Positions 10,312 through 18,824 of a stretch of 64,000 nucleotides of DNA are shown here, piece after piece. Below the pieces are notes generated by a model, which saw nothing but the letters and a program-made list of their open reading frames with translations, ran no database searches and was not told the DNA's origin. Position numbers and translations under genes: made by a program. This stretch comes from Pseudomonas canadensis (GTDB taxonomy: Bacteria; Pseudomonadota; Gammaproteobacteria; Pseudomonadales; Pseudomonadaceae). Position 1 is the stretch's first letter; every line of letters starts with the position of its first letter. The stretch covers positions 1,168,009-1,232,008 of the forward strand of contig NZ_AYTD01000013.1 of the NCBI RefSeq assembly GCF_000503215.1, read 5' to 3'.

Positions 10312-12576
10312 TCAGCGTGCGGTGATTTTCCACGCCCGATGGATCTTCGCGTTGCGCGCAAAATCCGGGTCGATGGTCTTGTCGCTGATTTCCTCGACCG
10401 CATAACGTTCGCTGAGGTTGTCCTCCAGCGCGAACTTGCGGAAGTTGTTCGAGAAATACAGTACGCCGCCCGGTGCCAGGCGCGCCATGGCCAGGTCGAG
10501 CAACTGCACGTGGTCGCGCTGCACGTCGAAGATGCCTTCCATGCGCTTGGAGTTGGAGAAGGTCGGCGGGTCGATGAAGATCAGGTCGAACTCATCGCGG
10601 CTGGCCTCCAGCCACGCCATCACATCACCCTGCTCCAGGCGGTTCTTGTCGGAAAAACCGTTGAGGGAGAAGTTGCGACGCGCCCAGTCCAGATAGGTCT
10701 TGGACAGATCGACGCTGGTGGTGCTGCGCGCGCCGCCTTTGGCCGCGTGCACACTGGCGGTGGCGGTGTAGCAATACAGGTTGAGGAAGCGCTTGCCGGC
10801 GGCTTCTTTCTGGATGCGCATGCGCATTGGGCGGTGGTCGAGAAACAGGCCGGTGTCCAGGTAGTCGGTGAGGTTGACCAGCAACTTCACGCCGCCTTCG
10901 CTGACTTCGGTGAACTTACCCTGGGCGCTCTGGCGCTCGTACTGCTTGGTGCCGCTCTGACGCTCGCGACGCTTGACCACCACGCGGCTCTTGTCGATGT
11001 TCAGCGCCTGGGGAATCGCCGCCAGCGCATCGAACATACGCGCGGAGGCTTTTTCCGGGTCGATGGATTTCGGCGCAGCGTACTCCTGCACGTGGACCCA
11101 GTCGTGGTACAGGTCGATGGCCATGGAGTATTCCGGCATGTCGGCATCGTACACACGGTAGCAATCCACGCCTTCGCGCTTGGCCCACTTGCCCAGCAAC
11201 TTGAGGTTCTTCTGCAGGCGGTTGGCGAACATCTGCCCGCCTTCGCTCAGGCGCGCCTGCTCGACCACCGGGGCCGGAGCGGGTTTGATCGGGTTGCCGT
11301 TCTTGTTGTACTGGCGCTCTTGCGGCTCAGCCGGGGCTTGATCGTAAGCGGCTTGCTCACGCTCAGCCTGACGCTGTTCCGGGGTACGACGCTCGCCGGT
11401 GACGAACTGGTCCGGATTGACTTTGATCAGCAACAGCTTGCACGGCAACGCGCCGTTCCAGAACGAATACTGTTTGTGGCTGCGGATACCCATGCGCTTG
11501 CCCAGGTCCGGCGCACCGGTGAACACCGCCGCTTCCCAGCCCATGCAGGCCTGGCGCAGACGCTCGCCGAGGTTCTGGTAGAGGTACAACAGGCTGGCTT
11601 CGTCACCCAGACGCTCGCCGTACGGCGGGTTGCAGATGACCAGGCCTTTCTGGTTCTGGTCCGGACGCGGCTCGAAAGTGCCGACTTCGCCCTGGTACAC
11701 CTTGATCCAATGGCTCAGGCCTGCGCGTTCGATGTTGTTGCGCGCGGGTTGGATCAACCGTGGGTCGGCTTCGTAGCCTCGGATCCACAGTGGCGGCTTG
11801 TTCATGCCGATGGCGGCACGTTCAGTAGCTTCTGTGTGCAGCTTCTTCCACAGCGCCGGGACGTGACCCAGCCAGGTGGTGAAGCCCCACAGTTCGCGAT
11901 TCAGGTTGGGCGCCATGTCGGCAGCGATCATCGCGCCTTCCACCAGGAAGGTGCCCACGCCGCACATCGGGTCGCTCAGCGCGCCGCCTTCAGCCGCAAT
12001 GCGCGGCCAGCCGGCACGGATCAGGATCGCGGCGGCCAGGTTTTCCTTCAACGGTGCCGCGCCCTGCTGCAGACGGTAACCGCGCTGGTGCAGGCTGTGG
12101 CCGGACAGGTCGAGGGACAGGATGGCTTCGCCACGGTCCAGGCGCAGGTGGATGCGCAGGTCCGGGTTGATCTTGTCGATGGACGGGCGTTCGCCGGTCG
12201 GGGTGCGCAGCTTGTCGACGATCGCATCCTTGACCTTCAGCGCGCCGAAGTGGGTGTTGTCGATGCCCGAGCCGTGACCACTGAACTCAACGGCCAGGGT
12301 GCCGTCCGGCACCATGTGGTCGGCCCACTCGATGTCCAGCACGCCGTGGTAAAGGTCTTCGGCGTCCTTCATCGGGAAGCGCTTGAGCACCAGCAGCACG
12401 CGGTTGGCCAGGCGCGACCAGAGGCACAGGCGGTAAGCGGTTTCCATGTCGGCCATGCCGCGCACGGCCGAGGTGTGCTCGCGGGCTTCCTCAAGGCCAA
12501 GCCCGACGGCTTCCTCGATCAGCAGGCCTTCGAGGCCCTTGGGGCAGGTGAGGAAGAGTTCAAAACGGTCCGACAT
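10312..12576 (-). CDS. rlmL: Bifunctional 23S rRNA (guanine) methyltransferase RlmKL
   Basis: Methylates G2445 (m2G) and G2069 (m7G) of 23S rRNA. The 754-residue protein has an N-terminal THUMP domain (about 50-160), a first Rossmann methyltransferase with the NPPY motif (about residue 310), and a second methyltransferase with DPPTFSNSKRM (about 670). The start at 12576 (MSDRFELFLTCPKG) is the conserved family N-terminus; the frame is open a further 72 codons upstream but that part is not protein-like. A terminator follows. It is transcribed away from rmf. Confidence 0.95.
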   Translation of the reverse strand: MSDRFELFLTCPKGLEGLLIEEAVGLGLEEAREHTSAVRGMADMETAYRLCLWSRLANRVLLVLKRFPMKDAEDLYHGVLDIEWADHMVPDGTLAVEFSGHGSGIDNTHFGALKVKDAIVDKLRTPTGERPSIDKINPDLRIHLRLDRGEAILSLDLSGHSLHQRGYRLQQGAAPLKENLAAAILIRAGWPRIAAEGGALSDPMCGVGTFLVEGAMIAADMAPNLNRELWGFTTWLGHVPALWKKLHTEATERAAIGMNKPPLWIRGYEADPRLIQPARNNIERAGLSHWIKVYQGEVGTFEPRPDQNQKGLVICNPPYGERLGDEASLLYLYQNLGERLRQACMGWEAAVFTGAPDLGKRMGIRSHKQYSFWNGALPCKLLLIKVNPDQFVTGERRTPEQRQAEREQAAYDQAPAEPQERQYNKNGNPIKPAPAPVVEQARLSEGGQMFANRLQKNLKLLGKWAKREGVDCYRVYDADMPEYSMAIDLYHDWVHVQEYAAPKSIDPEKASARMFDALAAIPQALNIDKSRVVVKRRERQSGTKQYERQSAQGKFTEVSEGGVKLLVNLTDYLDTGLFLDHRPMRMRIQKEAAGKRFLNLYCYTATASVHAAKGGARSTTSVDLSKTYLDWARRNFSLNGFSDKNRLEQGDVMAWLEASRDEFDLIFIDPPTFSNSKRMEGIFDVQRDHVQLLDLAMARLAPGGVLYFSNNFRKFALEDNLSERYAVEEISDKTIDPDFARNAKIHRAWKITAR

Positions 12577-12937
12577 GGGGCATTCCAGGCTTTTCAGCAA
12601 TAAATGAACGGGCGACGCATCGCCGGCTCGGTTTTCAATCAAGCACTTTTCTTGAAGAGTGCTCGCGTGGCACGAATGTGCCGTCCCACCCCGTCCGACA
12701 GGCCCTTGGGCCTTTATTGACGGGGCAGATAAACAATTAGCTGTAACAAAAAGAAATATTCCGACCCTTCGTCGAATAATAACCGACTGCAACGAGCGGA
12801 CATTCTCACTAAAGGATTAAACCCATCCTCTTTGCAGGGTGCATCATAGCTGGCTTTGCCAGATAAATGGGGCGAAAAGCCATCCCAGCTTATGGCTATA
12901 GCATCGTTATCGTTACGTGCTTATGACAAAACGATCA
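12577..12937. other. Intergenic region between rlmL and rmf, no gene seen
   Basis: No convincing protein gene. Small hairpins are present: GGCAC/GTGCC near 12668, AGGCCC/GGGCCT near 12700 followed by TTTATT, and AGCCAT/ATGGCT at 12888-12907. Part of this must be the rlmL promoter and leader. A small RNA cannot be excluded. Confidence 0.5.
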
Positions 12938-12966
12938 TTGAATCCATGTGACCTATTGGTTAGAAC
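12938..12966 (+). promoter_or_regulatory. Candidate rmf promoter
   Basis: TTGAAT and TAGAAC are spaced by 17 bases. This would start transcription near 12973 and give a leader of about 135 bases. Confidence 0.4.
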
Positions 12967-13003
12967 TCAACACAGGTTGGCGCCGTAACGACGCCGACAC
13001 ACA

Positions 13004-13069
13004 GGCTCGCCACGCCGGCAGCGAGCCCACCAACGGCAGAAAAACTCTGCCCGGCCCTACGCGGGGCCG
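13004..13069 (+). ncRNA. Structured 5' leader of rmf (rmf RNA motif type)
   Basis: Three consecutive perfect hairpins precede rmf: GGCTCGC/GCGAGCC (13004-13027), GGCAGA/TCTGCC (13035-13051) and CGGCCC/GGGCCG (13052-13069). A conserved RNA structure upstream of rmf, the rmf RNA motif, is known in Pseudomonas, and position and shape agree with it. Correspondence to that exact model was not computed. Confidence 0.65.
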
Positions 13070-13108
13070 AAGGATATCAAGACAGTCAACAAGTGAGGGA
13101 AACACCCT

Positions 13109-13324
13109 ATGAGAAGACTTAAGCGTGATCCGTTGGAAAGAGCATTTTTACGCGGATATCAATATGGCGTTCATGGCAAATCCCGTGAGCTTTGCCCATT
13201 TACTCTACCGTCGGTACGCCAAGCCTGGATCAACGGCTGGCGAGAAGGACGCGGCGACAACTGGGACGGTATGACTGGCACTGCGGGAATCCACAGACTC
13301 AACGAACTTCACGCCGTCGGCTAA
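13109..13324 (+). CDS. rmf: Ribosome modulation factor
   Basis: Small basic protein that dimerises 70S ribosomes into inactive 100S particles in stationary phase. The 71 residues match the family closely: MRRLKRDPLERAF at the start, then GYQYGVHGKSRELCPF, and RQAWINGWREGR. GAGGGA lies about nine bases upstream of the ATG. It is monocistronic, between a structured leader and an intrinsic terminator, so leader-based control is likely. Confidence 0.97.
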   Translation: MRRLKRDPLERAFLRGYQYGVHGKSRELCPFTLPSVRQAWINGWREGRGDNWDGMTGTAGIHRLNELHAVG

Positions 13325-13414
13325 TCAAGGGCAACTCATTCCGACATCACCACCGATGAAGATGTAACGACTTAACCACGCACGTCCTATCCGGGCGGCG
13401 GGCTTCGGCCCAGG

Positions 13415-13440
13415 GGGCTCCTTAATGGAGCCCTTTTTAA
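13415..13440 (+). terminator. Intrinsic terminator of rmf
   Basis: GGGCTCC, loop TTAAT, GGAGCCC, then T5. Confidence 0.93.
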
Positions 13441-13446
13441 TGGGCC

Positions 13447-13531
13447 TGTAGGAGCCGGCTTGCGGGCGATGAGGCCTTAGGAATCGACGTTGATCTTGGA
13501 TACACCATCGCCGGCAAGCCGGACTCCTACT
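13447..13531. repeat. REPIN touching the 3' end of pyrD
   Basis: TGTAGGAGCCGGCTTGCGGG on the left faces GCCGGCAAGCCGGACTCCTA on the right. The right arm overlaps the last bases of the pyrD stop region. Confidence 0.8.
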
Positions 13532-14552
13532 GTTTCGGTAATGCTGCGATCGCGTCCACCGACTGGCGGATCAACGCCGGGCCCTTGTAGATAAACCCAG
13601 AGTACAACTGCACCAGGCTGGCACCCGCGGCGATCTTCTCGGCAGCGTGCTTGCCTTCGGTGACGCCTCCTGCGGCGATGATCGGCAAACGTCCAGCCAG
13701 CTCGGCGGCCAGCACCTTGACGATATGGGTGCTCTGCTCACGCACCGGCGCGCCCGACAGGCCACCCGCCTCGTCACCATGGGCCAAGCCTTCGACACCT
13801 ACGCGGCTGAGGGTGGTGTTGGTCGCGATCACCGCGTCCATGCCAGCGTCCACCAGGGCTTGGGCGACCAATACGGTTTCTTCGTCGCTCATGTCCGGGG
13901 CAATCTTGATCGCCAGCGGCACGCGCTTGCCATGGCGCACGGCCAGGTCTTCCTGGCGCTGGCGCAGGGCTTCGAGCAATTGCTTGAGGGAATCACCGAA
14001 CTGCAGGCTGCGCAGGCCCGGGGTGTTGGGCGAACTGACGTTGACCGTGACATAGCTGGCGTGGGCGTAAACCTTGTCCAGGCAGATCAAGTAATCATCG
14101 ACGGCACGCTCGACCGGCGTATCGAAGTTCTTGCCGATATTGATACCGAGGATGCCCTTGTACTTCGCCGCCTGAACCCGCGACAGCAGATGATCAACGC
14201 CCAGGTTGTTGAAGCCCATACGGTTGATGATCGCCTCGGCTTCCGGCAGGCGGAAGATGCGCGGCTTGGGGTTGCCCGGCTGTGGTCGTGGGGTCACGGT
14301 GCCGATTTCGACGAAACCGAAACCCAACTGCGCAAAGCCATCGATGGCCGCACCGTTTTTATCCAGACCGGCCGCCAGCCCGACCGGGTTGGGGAAGTCG
14401 AGCCCCATCACCGAGACCGGCATTTTCGCCGGTGCCTTGCATACCAGGCCATTGAGCCCCAGGCGTCCACCGGCACCGATCAGGTCCAGGGACAGATCGT
14501 GGGAAGTTTCCGGGGAAAGTTTGAACAACAGCTGGCGGGCCAGGGTATACAT
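13527..14552 (-). CDS. pyrD: Dihydroorotate dehydrogenase (quinone), class 2
   Basis: Membrane-associated flavoenzyme of pyrimidine synthesis that passes electrons to quinone. The 341-residue length fits class 2. Visible motifs include [12 protein letters not shown], the FMN-binding [17 protein letters not shown] stretch, NRMGFNN, the catalytic-serine region [12 protein letters not shown], and C-terminal [13 protein letters not shown]. It is transcribed alone. In Pseudomonas it commonly sits beside rmf, as here. Confidence 0.96.
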   Translation of the reverse strand: MYTLARQLLFKLSPETSHDLSLDLIGAGGRLGLNGLVCKAPAKMPVSVMGLDFPNPVGLAAGLDKNGAAIDGFAQLGFGFVEIGTVTPRPQPGNPKPRIFRLPEAEAIINRMGFNNLGVDHLLSRVQAAKYKGILGINIGKNFDTPVERAVDDYLICLDKVYAHASYVTVNVSSPNTPGLRSLQFGDSLKQLLEALRQRQEDLAVRHGKRVPLAIKIAPDMSDEETVLVAQALVDAGMDAVIATNTTLSRVGVEGLAHGDEAGGLSGAPVREQSTHIVKVLAAELAGRLPIIAAGGVTEGKHAAEKIAAGASLVQLYSGFIYKGPALIRQSVDAIAALPKQ

Positions 14553-14637
14553 GGGCGGGCTAGACTCGGTGGCGGCGAAAGGTGGCGGCGATTATAGCCG
14601 GGGTGACAGGTAGCGCGCGAGGCGTGAACCTCAATCG

Positions 14638-15099
14638 TCAGTAACGGTGCGCGACCAACTGCTCGTAATACGCCCATATTTTCTGCGCATACTGCATGCG
14701 CAACGCCTCGCGCTCGGGCCCGGTGCCTGTCCCCACGTTGTAGGAACCCACTGCCGTCCAGTTGTAGCCAAAGCGCTGGATGAACTCGGCCAGGATCGAA
14801 GCCCCCACCTCAACCGACAGGCAGGGCTCATTGATCAAGCGATCCTCGGTAATGCCCTGCTTGAGCAAGCGTGGCAGATGAATGCTGTTGATCTGCATCA
14901 GGCCGATGTCTCGGGTGCCATTACGGTTGGCATGATTCATCGCTTGCGCACGATTACCCGATTCCACGACCGCGATCGCTTGCAGCAACTCCGGCTCGAT
15001 GTTGTATTGCGTCGCGGCCTCTTTCCAACAGTAGGCCAACGCTTGCTGACTGACCATCATGGCACCCAACACCCAGCCCGTGCTCCACAACCTAACCAC
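14638..15099 (-). CDS. IagB-like lytic transglycosylase, type III secretion associated
   Basis: A 153-residue exported muramidase of the SLT family. A signal peptide (residues 1-22, ending QQALA) is followed by the catalytic glutamate region AIAVVESGNRAQAMN and the motifs IGLMQIN and AVGSYNVGTG. Such short specialised transglycosylases open peptidoglycan for secretion machines. The start is GTG at 15099, which overlaps the upstream HilA-like gene by 8 bases. A HilA-like regulator next to an IagB-like enzyme is the pairing seen in Salmonella pathogenicity island 1. It is the last gene of the four-gene remnant. Confidence 0.85.
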   Translation of the reverse strand: MVRLWSTGWVLGAMMVSQQALAYCWKEAATQYNIEPELLQAIAVVESGNRAQAMNHANRNGTRDIGLMQINSIHLPRLLKQGITEDRLINEPCLSVEVGASILAEFIQRFGYNWTAVGSYNVGTGTGPEREALRMQYAQKIWAYYEQLVAHRY

Positions 15100-15487
15100 G
15101 CTTCAACAACCCCTGGCTGACTTGGCCGCAGGCCGAACACACCTGTTGCGCACGCCCCGACACCGTGCTCACCGGACAGGTAAAACGATATCCCCGACCG
15201 TAGATCGTCTTGATAAACCCCTTATCGGCACCGAGGTATTTACGCAGCGAGTAGATGCAGCGCGTCAACGACTCCTCGGCAACCTCTCCCTGCGGCCAGC
15301 CCAGTTCGAGCAAGCGATCCTTGGTCATCAACGTACCATCAGAGACCAACAGCAGCCGTAATACTTGCCACTCCTTAGGGGGTAACTGGACATCCGACCC
15401 CTCGCCCGTCAGGCGACCGTGGTCATGCAGGGTCCAACGCGCAAACACCAGGGAAACCGCCGTCCCTCCATCATCCATGACGGCCAT
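15092..15487 (-). CDS. HilA-like winged-helix regulator, short form
   Basis: A 131-residue DNA-binding protein with an OmpR/ToxR-type C-terminal winged helix (about residues 15-110). Segments PPKEWQVLRLLL, EESLTRCIYSLRKYL and IYGRGYRF agree well with the DNA-binding domain of HilA, the SPI-1 type III secretion activator. HilA is over 500 residues; the long C-terminal TPR-like part is absent, so this is either a minimal regulator or a truncated relic. The ATG at 15487 is chosen because GAGG lies five bases upstream. About 155 bases of non-coding sequence separate it from the SpoA-like gene before it. Confidence 0.82.
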   Translation of the reverse strand: MAVMDDGGTAVSLVFARWTLHDHGRLTGEGSDVQLPPKEWQVLRLLLVSDGTLMTKDRLLELGWPQGEVAEESLTRCIYSLRKYLGADKGFIKTIYGRGYRFTCPVSTVSGRAQQVCSACGQVSQGLLKRG

Positions 15488-15642
15488 GGTTACCTCGGCA
15501 TCCAACTCCTGACATTGACGTCCTCATTTCAATCACTGACTCATGTGCCCATGTCACGACTATAAAAAACCGGCTCACGACTCACGCTAGGAAAAAACCC
15601 ATATATCCAGCGGCTTTTGAAAACATGCTGTAAGACGTTTCG

Positions 15643-15867
15643 CTATCCCTCTTCGACAGGCAGCCACGCCTGATATACCTCATGCAACTCAACCCCTAGC
15701 CGGTCTTCCAATTGCACCAACTCGCCCAACGCCAACAATTGCCCATTCACCCGAACCTCCACGCAATGGATGATCTCCGGCATCAGCGGCAACACCTTTC
15801 CGGGCGCAAAGGCAGCCAGCCGCCTGCGGCTGATCAGTTGTTCCTGTAGAAGAATTTCCAGATGCAT
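15643..15867 (-). CDS. SpoA/FliN-like small protein, probable SctQ C-terminal domain
   Basis: A 74-residue protein whose pattern fits the SpoA fold of type III secretion and flagellar C-ring proteins: LAAFAPGKVLPL, then VEVRVNGQLLALGELVQL and RLGVEL. In secretion systems this domain forms the cytoplasmic sorting platform. Only the C-terminal domain is present, either as a separate small subunit or as a relic. It begins 15 bases after the secretin stop, with AAGGTG seven bases before the ATG. The assignment rests on pattern, not an alignment. Confidence 0.65.
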   Translation of the reverse strand: MHLEILLQEQLISRRRLAAFAPGKVLPLMPEIIHCVEVRVNGQLLALGELVQLEDRLGVELHEVYQAWLPVEEG

Positions 15868-15882
15868 GAGTTAACACCTTGT

Positions 15883-17310
15883 TTACGGTGAGACATCGCG
15901 CTGCGGTCGCACAAATGCACGCTGGACACGCTCGTATTGCGCCGCAGTCAGGGGTGGTGGCCCTCCTGCCTCTTCCAACCCCTTCAACTCGCTGCCCACC
16001 GCCCTGGCCTGGATCACAAACAGGCGTACTTGGGCTGGACGACCTGCCCCCCGCCCTTCAGATTCCCGCTGAAACGCACCCAGCCATAGGCGTCTGCCCT
16101 GAGGCACTCGGACCACGCTGTTGATACCCACCCGCCCCACCGCCGCGTTTTTTTCACGCTGCCCCGCCTCACTCATCTGGCGCCCTTCGTCCACCTCAAG
16201 GCGCATTTCAATCTGGTTACCCTGCGCAAAACGTGGCAGCACGCTGACCTGGGTGCCATAACGCAGCGGTTTCCAGTCGGCGCGATTGTCTCCGCGGGGC
16301 GGCATGTAAAACGTGTGGTTGTCCTGGAACACCGCCGGCACATTCTCCTGGGTGAGAATCACCGGCAACGTCGCCACCTTCGCTCGTCGGCGACGCTCCA
16401 ATGCAGCGACCTTTGCCATGAGGAGGCTATCGTCCAAGGGGGCCAAGACTCGCGTGGTCGACGCCTTCGGTTCTTCATCCGAGTCCAGGCCCAGTTTCTT
16501 CAATTCATCGCGTTCAACATCCACCAGCCACAGCGAGACCTCGATCGCTCGCTTGGGCACGTCGAGTTCCGCCACCAGTTTCTGGATGAAACTCACTTGG
16601 GCCGGCTTGCCCTTGATCAACAGGCTGTTGCTGTCCGGGTACGCGATCACGCCCAGGCTCTTGTCCGAGAGCAACCCCTTTTGCTCGCTGGCCAACAGGG
16701 TCTCGATCATCGTCGCCATCCCCGGCACGGTGACCGGGTTGTCGCGCGTGCCGTACTGTCGATCCACCACATCGGTATTGAGCACTTGGACGACGGCAAA
16801 GGACTGAGCGCCCACTCGCAAGTCAGCCCTTTTGCGGTCCATCAACTGAGCCAGGCGCAGTACCTGGTCGATATAATTCGGTGGGCCGGACACATAGAAC
16901 GTGCGCGCTCCACTTTCACGCAATGGATAACGTGATTCATCGAGGCCGGAGCGGCGCATCAGGCTACGTAGCCTGTCGACCGAGATATGCCGCAAGGTCA
17001 CCGCAGAACTTTTTTCTTCGCCTGCGTCATAGACATGCAGCGCTTGCCCGTCGCTGTACCAGATCAACCCTTGCTCAAGTGCAAGCGCCTCCAGGGCCTG
17101 TTGTGGCGCATCGAAATCCAGTGCTGCGCTGAGGCGTTTGCGTGCGACTTCGCGACTCACAACGATGGGCAACCCAAGTGGCACCGACAGCGCAGTGAAC
17201 ACGGTATGCAGGCTTTGGTCCTGCGCTTGGTAAAGCTCGCCCCAGGCCCGCGTGTTGATCAAGAGCAGCGCGACAAACAACAGTCGACGGTATAGCCAGA
17301 GGCGAGGCAT
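15883..17310 (-). CDS. sctC: Type III secretion outer-membrane secretin (SctC/InvG type)
   Basis: A 475-residue secretin, the outer-membrane ring of type III systems. The start at 17310 (MPRLWLYRRLLF) gives a signal peptide; the frame is open 41 codons further and MATLPLPDRR at 17376 is an alternative. N-terminal ring domains cover about residues 25-250 (VSGPPNYIDQVL is a typical N1-type segment, and GVIAYPDSNSLLIKG an N3-type one). The C-terminal barrel has VILTQENVPAVFQDN and VPQGRRLWLGAF. No ATPase, export gate, needle or inner-ring genes lie nearby, so it cannot make a full injectisome on its own. Confidence 0.88.
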   Translation of the reverse strand: MPRLWLYRRLLFVALLLINTRAWGELYQAQDQSLHTVFTALSVPLGLPIVVSREVARKRLSAALDFDAPQQALEALALEQGLIWYSDGQALHVYDAGEEKSSAVTLRHISVDRLRSLMRRSGLDESRYPLRESGARTFYVSGPPNYIDQVLRLAQLMDRKRADLRVGAQSFAVVQVLNTDVVDRQYGTRDNPVTVPGMATMIETLLASEQKGLLSDKSLGVIAYPDSNSLLIKGKPAQVSFIQKLVAELDVPKRAIEVSLWLVDVERDELKKLGLDSDEEPKASTTRVLAPLDDSLLMAKVAALERRRRAKVATLPVILTQENVPAVFQDNHTFYMPPRGDNRADWKPLRYGTQVSVLPRFAQGNQIEMRLEVDEGRQMSEAGQREKNAAVGRVGINSVVRVPQGRRLWLGAFQRESEGRGAGRPAQVRLFVIQARAVGSELKGLEEAGGPPPLTAAQYERVQRAFVRPQRDVSP

Positions 17311-17440
17311 CGTTGCTGGGACTTCGGCGTACACCGTGGGCGTTCCTCGGCGGTCTGGCAGTGGGAGAGTCGCCATACTGAGAGCCCGCCCGCTTTCAAT
17401 CTTGATGGAAAGTTGATGAGTCTCCAGGTCCACTCGGCCG

Positions 17441-17456
17441 TGGCATGTGCCTTGCT
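17441..17456 (+). promoter_or_regulatory. Sigma-54 promoter upstream of nasS
   Basis: TGGCATGTGCCTTGCT matches the -24/-12 consensus (GG-N10-GC spacing, TTGCT perfect, one mismatch in the -24 box). It fits NtrC-type nitrogen control of nasST. Confidence 0.7.
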
Positions 17457-17584
17457 ATGAACTCTGTATCAGAGCACGCACCAAAGGCGGAGCGAGCTTA
17501 CGGACAAAGGCGTCGTTACCCGCATTGGCTTACATCGCCATCTGAGGGAACGACGCTTTTTTTTGGAAGAAAAGGTAGGTGTAG

Positions 17585-18811
17585 ATGAACGATTCGGTGG
17601 GCAACAGCCCGATGAACGACCCGCTGGCCTGGGTCAACGGCAGTGATGCACCGGAAAAAGGCAGCCTCGACCTGGGCTTCATGGCCTTGAGTGACTGCGC
17701 CTCGATGGTGGTGGCGGCCACCCAGGGCTTCGCGCAACCCTATGGCCTGACCTTGAACCTCAAGCGCCAATCGTCCTGGGCCAACCTGCGCGACAAACTG
17801 GTCAGCGGCGAACTGGACGCCGCCCACAGCCTGTACGGGCTGATCTACGCCGTGCACCTGGGTATCGGTGGTGTCGCGCCCACCGACATGGCCGTGCTGA
17901 TGGGGCTCAACCAGAACGGCCAAAGCATCAACCTGTCCCACGGTTTGCAACAACAGGGGGTGATCACTCCTGAGGCACTGGATCGCCACGTGCACCAAAG
18001 CCGAACAAAACTGACCTTCGCCCAGACATTTCCCACAGGCACCCATGCGATGTGGCTGTATTACTGGCTGGCAAGCCAGGGCATTCATCCATTACAGGAT
18101 GTGGACAGCGTAGTGGTCCCACCACCGCAAATGGTTGCGCACCTGCAAGCCGGGCGCATCGATGGGTTTTGCGTCGGCGAGCCCTGGTGCGCCAGCGCGG
18201 TCAAACAGAACCAAGGGTTTACCCTGGCGACGACCCAGGCTATCTGGCCGGATCATCCGGAAAAGGTGCTCGGCTGCACCCAGGCGTTCGTGGATCAAAA
18301 CCCGAACACGGCCCGCGTGCTGGTGAGGGCAATCCTGGAAGCCAGTCGGTTTATCGAAGAAAGCCGCGAAAACCGCCGCTCCACCGCACAACTGCTCAGT
18401 GGCCGCGAATACCTCGATGCCCCGCTCGACTGCATCGAGCCGCGCCTGCTGGGGATCTATGACGACGGCCTGGGCAATCAGTGGCAGGATCCCCACGCGC
18501 TGCGTTTTTTTGCCGACGGCGAGGTCAACCTCCCCTACCTCTCTGACGGCATGTGGTTCATGACCCAGTTCCGGCGCTGGGGTCTGTTGCGCGAAGACCC
18601 CGACTACCTCGGTGTTGCGCGCCAGGTGCAGCAACTGGCGCTGTATCGCCAGGCCGCCGATGGACTGGGGATCGCCACGAACGACCAGGACATGCGCAGC
18701 AGCCAACTGATCGACGGCAAAATCTGGGACGGTTCCGACCCCGCCGGCTATGCCCGCAGCTTCCGGCTGCATGCGCTGGCCGATCCGACCCACCGCCAAG
18801 CCTTGCGCTGA
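17585..18811 (+). CDS. nasS: Nitrate sensor NasS
   Basis: A cytoplasmic relative of the NrtA/SsuA periplasmic binding proteins. It binds NasT when nitrate is absent and releases it when nitrate or nitrite is bound. The 408-residue protein has no signal peptide, as expected for NasS, and keeps the binding-protein pattern (LGFMALSDCASMVVA, SQGIHPLQDVDSVVVPPPQM, GFCVGEPWCA). A sigma-54-like promoter lies about 130 bases upstream. nasT follows 13 bases after the stop. Confidence 0.94.
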   Translation: MNDSVGNSPMNDPLAWVNGSDAPEKGSLDLGFMALSDCASMVVAATQGFAQPYGLTLNLKRQSSWANLRDKLVSGELDAAHSLYGLIYAVHLGIGGVAPTDMAVLMGLNQNGQSINLSHGLQQQGVITPEALDRHVHQSRTKLTFAQTFPTGTHAMWLYYWLASQGIHPLQDVDSVVVPPPQMVAHLQAGRIDGFCVGEPWCASAVKQNQGFTLATTQAIWPDHPEKVLGCTQAFVDQNPNTARVLVRAILEASRFIEESRENRRSTAQLLSGREYLDAPLDCIEPRLLGIYDDGLGNQWQDPHALRFFADGEVNLPYLSDGMWFMTQFRRWGLLREDPDYLGVARQVQQLALYRQAADGLGIATNDQDMRSSQLIDGKIWDGSDPAGYARSFRLHALADPTHRQALR

Positions 18812-18824
18812 CAGGAGGACCTCC

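Noticed and set aside
10300..12603. 767-codon open frame opposite rlmL
   Set aside because: Shadow of rlmL; it includes the terminator and has no start signals or domains.
12577..12792. 72-codon upstream extension of rlmL
   Set aside because: RlmL homologues begin MSDRFEL-like; the extension has no protein pattern and covers the leader.
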